Part shown: positions 45,264 through 55,362 of the stretch, piece after piece
How positions within the stretch are numbered: position 1 is the first letter of the stretch
Layout of the letters: every line of letters starts with the position of its first letter
Source of the DNA: an uncultured Odoribacter sp.
GTDB taxonomy: Bacteria > Bacteroidota > Bacteroidia > Bacteroidales > Marinifilaceae
Assembly (NCBI GenBank): GCA_910578105.1
Contig: CAJTPD010000003.1
Span: forward strand, 1-64,000
Length of the DNA: 64,000 bases
Direction of reading: 5' to 3'
The notes under the pieces: model-generated
Databases searched by the model: none
What the model saw: the letters and a program-made list of their open reading frames with translations, nothing else
Told to the model about the DNA's origin: nothing
Made by a program: the position numbers and the translations under genes

Positions 45264-46703
45264 ATGAAAAAAACAATCCTCATTATTTTTCTGTTAAGTG
45301 GAATACTGTCTGCATTTTCTCAAAGAATAATTGAATACAAAACAGCATTATCGGGCTTAGTTTCCACCAGAAAGAACCTCCCTCTGTGGGCAACAACCAA
45401 CAAATACGGAATAGTTCCGGACAGCAAAGGCGGACTCATTCAGGCAGGTATTTTTTCAGATTTTAATTCCCGGAAAAAAATTCAAACTGCATATGGTTTT
45501 TCCGGAGCAGGATTTCTGACTCAAAACAAAAATAGTATTATCCTGGACGAACTGTATTTTAGCCTGAAATGGAAAAAAATCCGGATCGACCTGGGGATGA
45601 AGCATCCGGAAGAAGAGTATAACGGAATTTCTGCTCAAAACGGCAATATCATCTACTCCGGTAATACCCGCACCATGCCCGGATACAATCTGAAAACAGA
45701 CTTTATCCCCATTCCCTTGACCCGCGAAACCGTAGCCTTCAAATTCAACTGGGCCGATTATACCATGCTGGATGACCGTTTTGTCGATAAAACCCGGCTC
45801 CACAATAAATCGCTCTATCTGAAAATCACCCCCTGGCACAAACTGAACATTACCGTCGGACTGGAACACTGGGCACAATGGGCAGGCACCTCCCCCTTAT
45901 ACGGGAAACAACCCCACTCCTTCCGGGATTACATCCGGATATTTTGCGCGCAAAGCGGAGGAGATGGCGCAACATTAAGCGACAGTATCAACGTTTTAGG
46001 CAATCATTTAGGACGCGAACATATCCGCATAGATTACAAAGCAGACAATTGCACCTTATCCTTTTACCACGATATTCTGTTCGAAGACGGTTCCGGAACA
46101 CGTTTTGCAAATTTTCCGGACGGCACCTGGGGCATCTGTTACAGTAATAAAAATCCTAAACAATGGCTTAGTGACGTGATGTATGAATTTCTGTATAGCA
46201 AAAGCCAGTCAGGACGCTATCATGACCGCCCGGCAACGGAAGAAGAAAAAGCACAACAGGATCCTTGCGACCCTTTTTATGGTAGAAAAATTCTGGGAGG
46301 AAACGATAATTACTTTAACAACGGAGAATATCAAAGCGGATGGACCTATTACGGACGCACCATCGGCACTCCGTTTATCACTCCCCTGCCGCCGGATGCA
46401 GACGGCATCACCCTGGGAGTTTTCAACAATCGGGTGATTGCCCACTACATCGGTATCAAAGGATATTTTTTCCAAAAGATACCCTACAAATTCCGCCTGT
46501 CATACTCGCGGAACTATGGAACATACAGCAAACCTCTGGAACATACCCCGAAACAATGCTCTTTCGGACTGGAAGCCGGCATTTTAAGAAATCCCGGAAT
46601 ACCTTTCCATATGGACCTGGGCATTTACGGAGATTACGGAAAATTATATCACAGGAATTTCGGAATTACCATAAGCTTAAGCCGGAACGGAGTCATTAAA
46701 TAA
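45264..46703 (+). CDS. Wzi-like capsule assembly protein
   Basis: A 479-residue outer-membrane protein with a signal peptide ending AFSQ near residue 20. Its length, the many alternating aromatic strands and segments such as LDELYFSLKWKKIRIDLGMKHPEE match the Wzi family, a beta-barrel that holds capsule at the cell surface. It begins 14 bp after ispD and opens the surface-polysaccharide locus. Confidence 0.85.
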   Translation: MKKTILIIFLLSGILSAFSQRIIEYKTALSGLVSTRKNLPLWATTNKYGIVPDSKGGLIQAGIFSDFNSRKKIQTAYGFSGAGFLTQNKNSIILDELYFSLKWKKIRIDLGMKHPEEEYNGISAQNGNIIYSGNTRTMPGYNLKTDFIPIPLTRETVAFKFNWADYTMLDDRFVDKTRLHNKSLYLKITPWHKLNITVGLEHWAQWAGTSPLYGKQPHSFRDYIRIFCAQSGGDGATLSDSINVLGNHLGREHIRIDYKADNCTLSFYHDILFEDGSGTRFANFPDGTWGICYSNKNPKQWLSDVMYEFLYSKSQSGRYHDRPATEEEKAQQDPCDPFYGRKILGGNDNYFNNGEYQSGWTYYGRTIGTPFITPLPPDADGITLGVFNNRVIAHYIGIKGYFFQKIPYKFRLSYSRNYGTYSKPLEHTPKQCSFGLEAGILRNPGIPFHMDLGIYGDYGKLYHRNFGITISLSRNGVIK

Positions 46704-46760
46704 TTTTGTAAGCACACAACTATTTAATACTTTTACAGTAGAAATGAAAGCCGATAATCT

Positions 46761-47552
46761 ATGACAAAAGCAACTCTGATTTTATCTACTTATAACCGGC
46801 CTGATGCATTAGCTCTATGTCTGGAAAGCATTATCCGCCAATCGGTACTCCCCCGGGAAGTCATTATAGGAGATGACGGTTCAACTGAAAAGACCCGTCA
46901 AATCATAGAAAATTATCAGAACACATTTCCAGTTCCTTTACTACATGTATGGCAAGAAGACCAGGGGTTCCGATTAGCCAAAGCCAGAAATAAATGTTTA
47001 GCCAAAGCCCGGTATGAATACATCATTCAAATCGACGGAGATTTGATTCTTCACCGTGATTTTATAAAAGACCATCTGAATTTTGCCCGGAAAGGGTATT
47101 ATATCAAAGGAGGCAGAGTAAACATTAAAGAAAAACTGACCCATAAACTTTGTGCTCAAGGTAAATATTTCCACCCCGGCTTCTTTACACCGGGATTAAA
47201 ACGGCGCGAAAATTCTCTTCACTTGCCTTTCATTGCCCGGAAATTAGCCCTTCACCGCAAAACAAAACCAGGTTTAGGATGTAATATGTCTTTCTGGAGA
47301 GAAGACGCACTTGCCATCAATGGATATGACGAATATTTTGTCGGATGGGGAGGAGAAGACTTTGATTTTGCCATGCGTCTTTTCCATTTGGGACGTCAGA
47401 AAATAGCCCTGAAATTCGCCGGAATAGTTTTCCACTTATGGCACAATGACCTGCATATGCAAAACAAAAAAAAGAATTTTGACTATTACTATCAGAAAGT
47501 AGAGCAAAAAGCGGTTCGTTGCAAACAAGGCATGGACCAATACCTCGACTGA
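46761..47552 (+). CDS. GT2 glycosyltransferase (galactosyltransferase-like)
   Basis: 263 residues with an N-terminal GT2 fold (TLILSTYNRPDALALCLESI, GDDGSTEKT) and the DxD motif IDGDLI near residue 94. The C-terminal part has WGGEDFDFAMRLF, the Glyco_transf_7C acceptor-side motif. It transfers a sugar, possibly galactose, to a surface glycan. The C-terminal half of the protein at 53926-55200 is similar to it. It converges with the O-antigen ligase-like gene. Confidence 0.88.
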   Translation: MTKATLILSTYNRPDALALCLESIIRQSVLPREVIIGDDGSTEKTRQIIENYQNTFPVPLLHVWQEDQGFRLAKARNKCLAKARYEYIIQIDGDLILHRDFIKDHLNFARKGYYIKGGRVNIKEKLTHKLCAQGKYFHPGFFTPGLKRRENSLHLPFIARKLALHRKTKPGLGCNMSFWREDALAINGYDEYFVGWGGEDFDFAMRLFHLGRQKIALKFAGIVFHLWHNDLHMQNKKKNFDYYYQKVEQKAVRCKQGMDQYLD

Positions 47553-47567
47553 TTTTAATGTTAATTC

Positions 47568-48854
47568 CTATTTTTCCAGCTCTGCAAATTGCTCCGGATA
47601 AAAAAACGACACGGCTAATAAAAAAATCACAAACGGAACAGAATCGACAAAAATAATCAATACACTTGTATTACATCCAATAAACAAAGCACATATCACC
47701 GACAAAACCAACACAGAACATTTTTTTGTCTTTATCATCCGAACAACGGGTACAAAAAAATAATACAAAATAAAAAACAAACCGGCAATCCCTCCTATCA
47801 TCCAGAATTCAAGAAAACAATTGTGCACATTACTTCCCAAAGAAGATATATTGGCAAAATGTGATTGACCAAACCACTCTTTTGCGGCAGCATTTTTATA
47901 TACACCCAATCCACAAATTCCCCACTGCTCTATCCGGTCGAAACTTTCTTTTATCAATGCCACCCGGGGAGCAATGCTTCCCCCCACCAATTCTCCTTTC
48001 TTTAAATTCTCAATTTCATTCTGTGTTTCTTTTATTCTTTGTACATAGGTGTCCGGAATAGACACCCAGACACTTAAAATCAATGCTACCACAACACCAC
48101 TTGTAAATAATTTTTGCTTCCATGACATTCTGCAGAAAAATACAAAAGCTAAAATAAGAAAACCGCCTAAAAAAGCCAGAATAGCCCCCTTTGTCACTGT
48201 TAACGACAAAAACCAAAGCGACAATATGAATAAAATCACACCCTGGACAACTACCTTTCTGTCAGCGTGCCCCATAAACCGGATAACCAGAAAAAAAGAC
48301 AATATAGCAGTTACACTCAGATAAATGGCCTGCGGCTCCAAATAAACATGTCCGCCCCAAAAATACAAGTGACAACCAAAACGGGTGGCATAAAGCATCT
48401 CAAGAGCTGCGCCCGTATCCGTAAACAGTGTCCAGCCGGTCAAATAAAACAACTTTGCAAAATTAAACAACATCGTTCCCCAACACAAAGCCAACAAAGA
48501 ACGCTTCAACAAAGAGGAAGTAATAAAACTTTTGGCGGACAGCACATAAACAGGAATAAAAAAGAAATAAAGCAATAATATTTCCAACCTGTTCCAGGAA
48601 GCTGCATAACGGTTAGTCCCCACGCCCAGGGAAACCAAATAATGAATTGCAAGATATGCCACTCCAACCAAAGGAAGCACCAGATATTTCCAATTTTGCT
48701 TTACCTGACTGACAAAACCGGCATAGTCCATCCGGACAAAAACAACAGTGACCAATATCCACAATATATAAAACTGAACATTGTACAAAATATTCACACT
48801 CCCCAAAAGAAAAGCAATTGCGATAAATAAATAATCCCTGATTTTGGATTGCAT
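47568..48854 (-). CDS. O-antigen ligase/polymerase (Wzy/WaaL-like)
   Basis: 428 residues from the ATG at 48854; the longer frame from 48953 begins with a basic stretch that is not signal-like. About ten to twelve membrane segments are visible, with a large extracytoplasmic loop around residues 250-350 holding the family motif region (RIEQWGICGLGVYKNAA, SNVHNCFLEFW). This is the Wzy_C/O-antigen ligase architecture, which attaches or polymerises glycan. Ligase versus polymerase cannot be decided from sequence. Confidence 0.82.
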   Translation of the reverse strand: MQSKIRDYLFIAIAFLLGSVNILYNVQFYILWILVTVVFVRMDYAGFVSQVKQNWKYLVLPLVGVAYLAIHYLVSLGVGTNRYAASWNRLEILLLYFFFIPVYVLSAKSFITSSLLKRSLLALCWGTMLFNFAKLFYLTGWTLFTDTGAALEMLYATRFGCHLYFWGGHVYLEPQAIYLSVTAILSFFLVIRFMGHADRKVVVQGVILFILSLWFLSLTVTKGAILAFLGGFLILAFVFFCRMSWKQKLFTSGVVVALILSVWVSIPDTYVQRIKETQNEIENLKKGELVGGSIAPRVALIKESFDRIEQWGICGLGVYKNAAAKEWFGQSHFANISSLGSNVHNCFLEFWMIGGIAGLFFILYYFFVPVVRMIKTKKCSVLVLSVICALFIGCNTSVLIIFVDSVPFVIFLLAVSFFYPEQFAELEK

Positions 48855-49031
48855 TGTTACCTCCATAGCTGCCCACGAACAAATTAATTTCAATGCAACA
48901 AAGATAATTATTTCCCGACATACCTGCGAACACCTTTGAAAACTTATCGCCATTTGTTTCTTTGTAAAAAATTATATAGTTTTGGAGAATTAAAGCAAAA
49001 AACAAATAACAACATATAAAAAACTCTGTTT

Positions 49032-49637
49032 ATGACATTTACTGATTTATGCAATTGTATATTCAATGAATCAATCCGACAATATCATATCACAGACCAC
49101 GTAGATACCCCTATCAATAATCCTTATCCTTTCAAATCCATAGAATATTATCTATACCTGAAAAACTGGATTGATACGGTACAATGGCATTTCGAGGATA
49201 TTATCCGGGACCCGAACATTGACCCGGCAAATGCTCTGACTTTGAAAAGACGCATAGATAAATCCAACCAGGACCGTACAGACCTGGTTGAATTAATAGA
49301 CAGCTATTTTTTAGATAAATACAAAAATATAAATATACAACCGGAAGCAACCATCAACACCGAAAGTCCTGCATGGGCCATCGACCGCCTTTCCATCCTG
49401 GCTTTGAAAATTTATCATATGCAACAGGAAGTCTGCCGGACCGATACAACAACAGAACATCGTGCCCAGTGCGAAACCAAACTGAATATCTTGCTGGAAC
49501 AACAAAAAGACCTCTCTACAGCTATTGAACAATTGCTTGCAGACATCGAAACCGGACATAAATACATGAAAGTCTACAAACAAATGAAAATGTACAACGA
49601 CCCAGAATTAAATCCGGTTCTTTACAGTAAAAAATAA
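49032..49637 (+). CDS. DUF4254 protein
   Basis: A 201-residue mostly helical protein matching DUF4254, a family seen beside GT9 transferases in LPS-core loci of Bacteroidota. Seen: NNPYPFKSIEYYLYLKNWID and SPAWAIDRLSILALKIYHM. No enzyme motif is visible. Its stop lies 3 bp before the GT9 gene, so the two probably act together. Confidence 0.82.
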   Translation: MTFTDLCNCIFNESIRQYHITDHVDTPINNPYPFKSIEYYLYLKNWIDTVQWHFEDIIRDPNIDPANALTLKRRIDKSNQDRTDLVELIDSYFLDKYKNINIQPEATINTESPAWAIDRLSILALKIYHMQQEVCRTDTTTEHRAQCETKLNILLEQQKDLSTAIEQLLADIETGHKYMKVYKQMKMYNDPELNPVLYSKK

Positions 49638-49640
49638 CCC

Positions 49641-50675
49641 ATGAAACGATTGCTTGTATTTCGTTTTTCCGCGATGGGCGATGTAGCGATGACAGTTCCT
49701 ATACTGTATTCGCTGGTAAAACAATATCCGGAACTACAAATAACAATTGTTAGCAGAGCAGCCTTCCAACCCTTTTTTGAGCAATTGCCCGAAAATATTT
49801 CGTTTGTCGCTGCCGATTTATATGGGAAACACAAAGGCATCAGGGGATTATACCGCCTCTACCGCGAACTGCATGAAATGAAATTCGATGCAGTGGCAGA
49901 CTTACACAATGTATTGCGGACTTTTTTCCTGCGGTGGTGTTTCAGGTTATCCGGCATTCCCGTAGAACACTTCAACAAAGACCGCAAAGCTAAAAAAGCA
50001 CTAACACGGCAAAAAAATAAAATACGCCAGCCGCTACAGACTACTTTTGAACGATATACAAAAGTATTCAACAAATTGGGCTTCTCATTTCCCCATACCT
50101 TTACAAGTATTTTTGAAAACCAAAACCCTCCTGCCAGCACCCTGTCAGCGTACACCGGTTCCAAAGAAAATCAACACTGGATTGGAATCGCTCCTTTTGC
50201 CAAACACATTGGCAAAACCTATCCTCTGGAAAAAATGGAGCAAGTTGTAAACGAATTGAGCCGACATGAGAATTACCGGATTTTCTTATTCGGCGGAGGA
50301 GTGCAGGAATTGGATATCCTGAAGAATTGGGAACAAAAATATCCTCATACCCAGACATTATCAGGTAAATTAAAACTAAACGGCGAACTGGCTTTAATCC
50401 ACCAATTGGAGGTCATGATTTCGATGGACTCTGCAAACATGCACATGGCCTCTTTAACCGCCACTCCCGTCGTATCAATATGGGGAGCCACTCACCCCTG
50501 GGGAGGCTTTATGGGATGGAACCAATCCCCGGAAAATGCAATCCAGCTGGAAATGCCATGCCGTCCTTGCTCCATCTTCGGGCATAAACCCTGTTATAAA
50601 AATGATTATGCGTGCCTAAACCAAATTACCCCGCAAATGATTATTGAAAAAGTGAACTTTTTACTAAAAAACTGA
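49641..50675 (+). CDS. GT9 heptosyltransferase-like glycosyltransferase
   Basis: A 344-residue GT9/heptosyltransferase family protein for LPS core. The N-terminal RFSAMGDVAMTVPIL is the family start; the C-terminal domain has SMDSANMHMASLTATPVVSIWGATHP, the nucleotide-sugar binding signature. A cysteine-rich end (CRPCSIFGHKPCYKNDYACL) is unusual for GT9 and is typical of the Bacteroidota version. Its stop overlaps the start of the next gene by one base. Confidence 0.9.
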   Translation: MKRLLVFRFSAMGDVAMTVPILYSLVKQYPELQITIVSRAAFQPFFEQLPENISFVAADLYGKHKGIRGLYRLYRELHEMKFDAVADLHNVLRTFFLRWCFRLSGIPVEHFNKDRKAKKALTRQKNKIRQPLQTTFERYTKVFNKLGFSFPHTFTSIFENQNPPASTLSAYTGSKENQHWIGIAPFAKHIGKTYPLEKMEQVVNELSRHENYRIFLFGGGVQELDILKNWEQKYPHTQTLSGKLKLNGELALIHQLEVMISMDSANMHMASLTATPVVSIWGATHPWGGFMGWNQSPENAIQLEMPCRPCSIFGHKPCYKNDYACLNQITPQMIIEKVNFLLKN

Positions 50676-51424
50676 TGGCAACCTATATTACACTCAATCC
50701 TTTATTTGAGAATTTACGTCCTTTCATCACCCAATTACCGGAAATATTTTCACATTCCGGCGAAATATTATATCAAGGACGTAATGAAATCCGTATTATT
50801 GAAAAAGAAGGCATCTGTTTAAATGTAAAAGAATACCGTATTCCGATATTTCCAAACCGCATGATTTACCACCTTTTGCGGCCAACCAAAGCGCAACGGG
50901 CTTATGAATATGCTTTCCGGCTAAAAAAAGCAAACTTTAATACCCCCGAACCTGTTGCCTTTATTGTCACACGTCGTCGGGGACTATTAGGTAAATGCTA
51001 TTTCGTCAGTCTGCAAGTCGAATATGCACGCCGGTTTTACGAATTCGGAACAGAACCTCTCCGGGGAAAAGAAAATATAGTACGCGACTTCGGTTCTTTT
51101 ACTGCACAACTCCACAATGCAGGTATTTTTCATAAAGATTATTCGCCCGGAAATATATTGTTTGATGTAAAAAAAGGAAAAACAGAATTTTGCCTGGTAG
51201 ATATCAACCGCATGGAATTCGGGCCGGTCAGCCTGAATAAAGGTTGCAGCAATTTTTCACGGCTCTGGGGCAAAGAACCCTTTTTCCGTCTGCTGGCAGA
51301 AACCTATGCACAGGAACGCCGCTTCAACCCTCAGGTATGTATCCGTGAAATATTGAAATACAGGCGCAGGTTCTGGACCAAATATCTGCGCCGTAAACCG
51401 GCAAAATTTGAACTGGACCTATAA
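50675..51424 (+). CDS. InaA/WaaP-type LPS kinase
   Basis: A 249-residue protein of the lipopolysaccharide kinase family. The kinase catalytic loop is LHNAGIFHKDYSPGNILFD (HxD with K in place of R) and the metal site is LVDINRMEF. Such proteins phosphorylate core sugars of LPS. It overlaps the GT9 gene by one base, and its 3' end overlaps the converging WecF-like gene by 6 bases. Confidence 0.85.
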   Translation: MATYITLNPLFENLRPFITQLPEIFSHSGEILYQGRNEIRIIEKEGICLNVKEYRIPIFPNRMIYHLLRPTKAQRAYEYAFRLKKANFNTPEPVAFIVTRRRGLLGKCYFVSLQVEYARRFYEFGTEPLRGKENIVRDFGSFTAQLHNAGIFHKDYSPGNILFDVKKGKTEFCLVDINRMEFGPVSLNKGCSNFSRLWGKEPFFRLLAETYAQERRFNPQVCIREILKYRRRFWTKYLRRKPAKFELDL

Positions 51425-52540
51425 GTCTGCCAACTGAAAAGTATCTTTCACCAAATCGGAAAAACGTTCTTTATTATAAAGTTCAGCCAAAATACGCCGG
51501 TTATGAAGTTTCTCTTCTGCCGTCAACGGAGTATCCAATTCCCGTTGAGTTAATCCCTCCAATTCCGATACAATCAAATCATGCCCTTGTGCCCAGGCAA
51601 AAACCGGATTACGACCTGAAATAAATACCTTGGCCCCCAAATATAAAGCGATAATGATATTCCCGATGGCCTCCTGACGCCAATTGGCATAAATTGCAAC
51701 AGCCGCACTTGTCATCAATTCATTATATTCAGCTAAAGGTAAAAAATCAGTCAATGGACAAAAATTTTCACCAAACAAATTTTTGCCCCGCTCAATAACT
51801 ATTTTTTTATAATTTTTACTCCCTGAATAGCTCAGAGGGACAATCAATTTCCTGTTTCCCAGATTTAAACCCGACAAATACTCATAAGCATATTCATGGT
51901 TATTGGTTAGGGAACCGGAGTTTCCCATCAAAATATTGTCCCCCGCAACCTGTGCATTCACTAAAGTTTCACCCAGTATTTCATCTATCGGATAATAAAA
52001 AAAATCCCTCCAGGGAATTTTTTTCATCTCAGGATAATACTGTATAAACTTTTCATAATCATTTTCGGTGGTATCAGTGACTAAATAATTTACCCTGTTC
52101 CGCACAAATTTTATAGTTTTATTTACCCGGATAGCAGTACGCATTTTTTGGAAAGGAACGAATAAAGTCCTTAATATCCCGCAGGAACCATAAGAAGCCT
52201 CACTCCGGTAATACATCTCAAATCCTTGGGGTTCTAATAGTTTATTATACAAGTCGGCACCCCAGATAATCCAATATACCGGAATGTTCCGCAAGCCGCA
52301 TTTCTTTATAAAACGAATTTTCCGGGTATTTAAGAAGTGTATCACTACCGATGAAAAAACACACCGGTCTTTCCGTTTAAAAAAATCCGCTTTAGATATC
52401 ACCGAAGCAGAAGGGGTGACATATTTAAACCTTTTTGAGGAGGCAAAAACAACAAACAAATGTTTTCCGGGGGCAGCACTTTCAAACAAACGTACAGTCC
52501 GGTTGATAATCTTTTCATCATTTACCAAATGTAAAATCAT
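51419..52540 (-). CDS. wecF: WecF-like Fuc4NAc transferase
   Basis: A 373-residue glycosyltransferase of the WecF (GT56, TDP-N-acetylfucosamine:lipid II) family. Seen: MILHLVNDEKIINRTVRLFE at the start, VYWIIWGADLYNKLL and LVPLSYSGSKNYKK with IYANWRQEAIGNI. It overlaps the wecE gene by 4 bases, and WecE makes the amino-sugar precursor of the WecF donor, a close functional match. The identity of the acceptor is not shown. Confidence 0.85.
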   Translation of the reverse strand: MILHLVNDEKIINRTVRLFESAAPGKHLFVVFASSKRFKYVTPSASVISKADFFKRKDRCVFSSVVIHFLNTRKIRFIKKCGLRNIPVYWIIWGADLYNKLLEPQGFEMYYRSEASYGSCGILRTLFVPFQKMRTAIRVNKTIKFVRNRVNYLVTDTTENDYEKFIQYYPEMKKIPWRDFFYYPIDEILGETLVNAQVAGDNILMGNSGSLTNNHEYAYEYLSGLNLGNRKLIVPLSYSGSKNYKKIVIERGKNLFGENFCPLTDFLPLAEYNELMTSAAVAIYANWRQEAIGNIIIALYLGAKVFISGRNPVFAWAQGHDLIVSELEGLTQRELDTPLTAEEKLHNRRILAELYNKERFSDLVKDTFQLADL

Positions 52541-53664
52541 GCTTTCTGAAGATAAAAATCATTAATACATTTTACAATGTAATCTATTTCCTCATCCTTC
52601 AGCTCATAAAAGAATGGCAAACGCAACAGACAATCTGTATAAAAATCGGCATAGGGTAACTCCGGCCCTCCACCTCCACTCTTTGCCATAAAAGTACTTT
52701 TATGAAGGCTCAAATAATGAAAAACAGAATGAATACCTCTGACCTTTAAATAATTTATCAATTCAGCGCGTTCTTCCTGGGAACGGCAAAGCAAATAAAA
52801 AATATGTCCATTGTGGGTTGAATAATCAGGCAGTTGCGGCAAACGCACGTGCGGCACACTTTGAAGCCCCCGGTAATACCTCTCCCATATGGCTTTGCGG
52901 CGGCTCTGTATCTGCTCAAAATGTTCCAGCTGAGCCCATAAACACGCAGCAACATATTCTGCAGGAAGAAAAGAAGAACCCAAATCCACCCAACCGTATT
53001 TATTAACTTCTCCCCGGAAAAATTCTGCCCGGTTTGTACCTTTTTCCCACACGATCTCTGCTCTCTTTTTTAAATGCTCATCATTCACCACAAGCATTCC
53101 CCCTTCGCCACATTGAATATTTTTGGTTTCATGAAAAGAAAAGGCAGACATATGTCCTATGCTTCCCAATGGTCTCCCTTTATAAAAACTATCCACTGCC
53201 TGCGCCGCGTCTTCTATCACAACCAAACCATATTTCTCCGCTATTGCCATCACAACATCCATATCACAAGCCACTCCTGCATAATGCACAACAACAATAG
53301 CTTTAGTCCGGGGCGTAACCAATGCCTCTATTTTCGTTTCATCCAAGCCCGGCAGGTCCGGACGGCTATCTGCAAATACAATCTTAGCCCCCTGCCTCAC
53401 AAAAGCAAGAGCAGTGGATACAAAAGTGTAAGACGGCAAAATCACCTCATCACCAGGATATATATCAGCCAAAATAGCACACATTTCCAGCGCATCCGTG
53501 CAAGAAGTAGTCAGCAAACATTTGGAACCAGGCAACTTTTCTTCAAAAAAATGCTCACATTTCTGTGTATAAGGACCATTTCCGCTAATTTTACCTGCCT
53601 CAAGGGAAGCTTGAATATAGGTAATCTCTTCTCCGGTCAAATAGGGTTTGTTAAAAGGTATCAT
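52537..53664 (-). CDS. wecE: dTDP-4-amino-4,6-dideoxygalactose transaminase
   Basis: A 375-residue PLP-dependent DegT/DnrJ/EryC1 transaminase. Features: IPFNKPYLTGEEITYIQASL, TTSCTDALEMCAILADI, VIEDAAQAVDSFYKGRPLG and the PLP lysine in SFHETKNIQCGEGGML. It makes dTDP-Fuc4N, the donor precursor used by the overlapping wecF-like gene. The RmlA/RmlB steps needed before it are not in the window. Confidence 0.93.
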   Translation of the reverse strand: MIPFNKPYLTGEEITYIQASLEAGKISGNGPYTQKCEHFFEEKLPGSKCLLTTSCTDALEMCAILADIYPGDEVILPSYTFVSTALAFVRQGAKIVFADSRPDLPGLDETKIEALVTPRTKAIVVVHYAGVACDMDVVMAIAEKYGLVVIEDAAQAVDSFYKGRPLGSIGHMSAFSFHETKNIQCGEGGMLVVNDEHLKKRAEIVWEKGTNRAEFFRGEVNKYGWVDLGSSFLPAEYVAACLWAQLEHFEQIQSRRKAIWERYYRGLQSVPHVRLPQLPDYSTHNGHIFYLLCRSQEERAELINYLKVRGIHSVFHYLSLHKSTFMAKSGGGGPELPYADFYTDCLLRLPFFYELKDEEIDYIVKCINDFYLQKA

Positions 53665-53726
53665 TATCTTAATAATTACAAAAAAAACGTTCGTTTTTAT
53701 TAGCTGAATTCATTCCCCTCCTTAAA

Positions 53727-53754
53727 GTCTGTACAGCCTGTAAACCTTACAGAC
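53727..53754 (-). terminator. Weak hairpin between GT fusion and wecE
   Basis: A perfect 7-bp inverted repeat (53727-53733 and 53748-53754) with a 14-base loop, in the 261-base gap between the two leftward genes. It is a plausible weak terminator. Confidence 0.35.
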
Positions 53755-53925
53755 ACTTTGCCTGCGGCGTGCCTCCCAAACAGGCTTTCCCCCCCTCAGC
53801 CTCTCTCCTGAAAATACAAACTTTCCGCACTTCATTTACCCGCCTTTTTACGCTTTACTCCATCACCCATCATTATCCGTTCATCGTTTATCACATTCAA
53901 TCATATTTACGGTCCGACGCAAATA

Positions 53926-55200
53926 TTATTGAACGTTTTTTACAATACCATAAGGAGTTCTCTTTATATTCTTGCGTCTTGTATATTTTCTGATACTCAA
54001 ATTTTTTTGTATGGAATCTGCCGTTTTGTAAGCACGCGGATGCTCCAAATGAACACAAATGGCGGAATAACGAATCTGCTTTCCGCGAATACCTGAATTT
54101 TCCAATCTCTCCCCAAACTCACGGTCCTGTCCGCCATATTGCATTCTTTCATCAAATCCGTTAGCAGCCAGTATATCTGTCAGCCATCCGGAAGCATTAT
54201 GTCCGTTCCACGTAGGTCTGGTTGTCGTAATTGTATTCAATAACCAGGCTTTGAATCCGAAAGATGTCAGCTTATTATTTTTAAACGAATCCCTCATTCC
54301 CAAAGCTTTTAACCAACTGATATCAAAACATTTTCCCGAAAAGATATCTTCCTTCGTAATGGCTTTCGAAACAGCCTCCGGCAATTTATGATACCCGCCG
54401 GACAGAAAACGGCCCTTTTGCCGCTTTTTCAAATGAACGGCAACAAAATCATTACGCGGAATACAATCCCCGTCACTAAACAACAAATAATCCGTACCGG
54501 AAGCCAGAATAGCCTTATTTAAAATATCACACTTCCTGAACCCCTTATCTTCATGCCACACATGTTTTACCGGATAAGACAAGTGCGGACGAATAGCCTC
54601 TATCATTTCGTAAGTGTCTTTACGCGAACCGTCATCTGCAATAATCAATTCAAAATCACGGCTAGTTTGCGCCTCATACCCCCATAACGTCTTTTCCAGC
54701 CAAGCACTTTGATTACATGTGGAAAGGACTACCGACACACTCAATCCCAACGACTCCCTCTGATAAATAATATTTGAAAAACAATGGGCATCTGTCCAAT
54801 TCAATATCCTGCTTTTTTCATACCAGTTCTTCCGGTCCGGCAAAGGAAAGCAGCATTCACCTTCCATGTCACAATGAACACGGGACAAATAAATACAATC
54901 AAACCGTTCCCAATATTGCTCAACAAAATGTATATCACCGCATACAAAAACTTCCTCTTTTCCCTCTGCCTTCTTCAGGGCATCTGCCATCGGAAGCGCA
55001 TCCGTCCCCTCCTCACTGCCTTCCCCAACCCTGAGAACACAGGCAGAAGAAAATATCCCCTCCCATTTTTCGCACGACACAGAAGGTATAATTACCGTCT
55101 TCTCCGCAGTCACCTCTGCCCAATATGAGCACACTCCGTCAAATATTTTCTCCGGAATCACATGATTCTCGGCAGCTATTGCAAGCAAGGACAACTTCAT
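53926..55200 (-). CDS. Degenerate DHFR-like domain fused to a GT2 glycosyltransferase
   Basis: 424 residues in one uninterrupted frame. Residues 1-149 align end to end with the window's own FolA: LSLLAIAAENHVI with VSIIVAAAENNVI; ADALKKAEGKEEVFVCGD with DEALRLAVNEEEVFIIGG; YWERFDCIYLSRVH with MWDRAERLYITLVH; FSNIIYQRE with YSFIDYQRI. The catalytic Asp region, the GRKTY cofactor motif and the GGG loop are lost. Residues 152-400 are a GT2 domain (SVSVVLSTCNQSAWLEK, IADDGS, DxD in SDGDC near 242-246, and YGGQDREF). Probably a glycosyltransferase with a non-catalytic DHFR-fold module, for instance for oligomerisation or nucleotide/acceptor binding. That role is inference. Confidence 0.88.
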   Translation of the reverse strand: MKLSLLAIAAENHVIPEKIFDGVCSYWAEVTAEKTVIIPSVSCEKWEGIFSSACVLRVGEGSEEGTDALPMADALKKAEGKEEVFVCGDIHFVEQYWERFDCIYLSRVHCDMEGECCFPLPDRKNWYEKSRILNWTDAHCFSNIIYQRESLGLSVSVVLSTCNQSAWLEKTLWGYEAQTSRDFELIIADDGSRKDTYEMIEAIRPHLSYPVKHVWHEDKGFRKCDILNKAILASGTDYLLFSDGDCIPRNDFVAVHLKKRQKGRFLSGGYHKLPEAVSKAITKEDIFSGKCFDISWLKALGMRDSFKNNKLTSFGFKAWLLNTITTTRPTWNGHNASGWLTDILAANGFDERMQYGGQDREFGERLENSGIRGKQIRYSAICVHLEHPRAYKTADSIQKNLSIRKYTRRKNIKRTPYGIVKNVQ

Positions 55201-55314
55201 TCACTATGAATTAAATATAAACACCAGCACCTAATAAAATACAGACAAAATTAACTGAAAATATCCGATTATAATAAATATGCCTTAAGAATTCTGCCTA
55301 AATTGAAACAATAT

Positions 55315-55345
55315 CTGTAAAATAAGCATTTTTCAATTATCTTTG
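55315..55345 (+). promoter_or_regulatory. Promoter of glf
   Basis: TATCTTTG (55338-55345) matches TAnnTTTG; a CTG at 55315-55317, one base off TTG, lies 20 bases upstream. The glf ATG follows 18 bases after the box. Confidence 0.5.
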
Positions 55346-55362
55346 CTATATAATACAGGATT

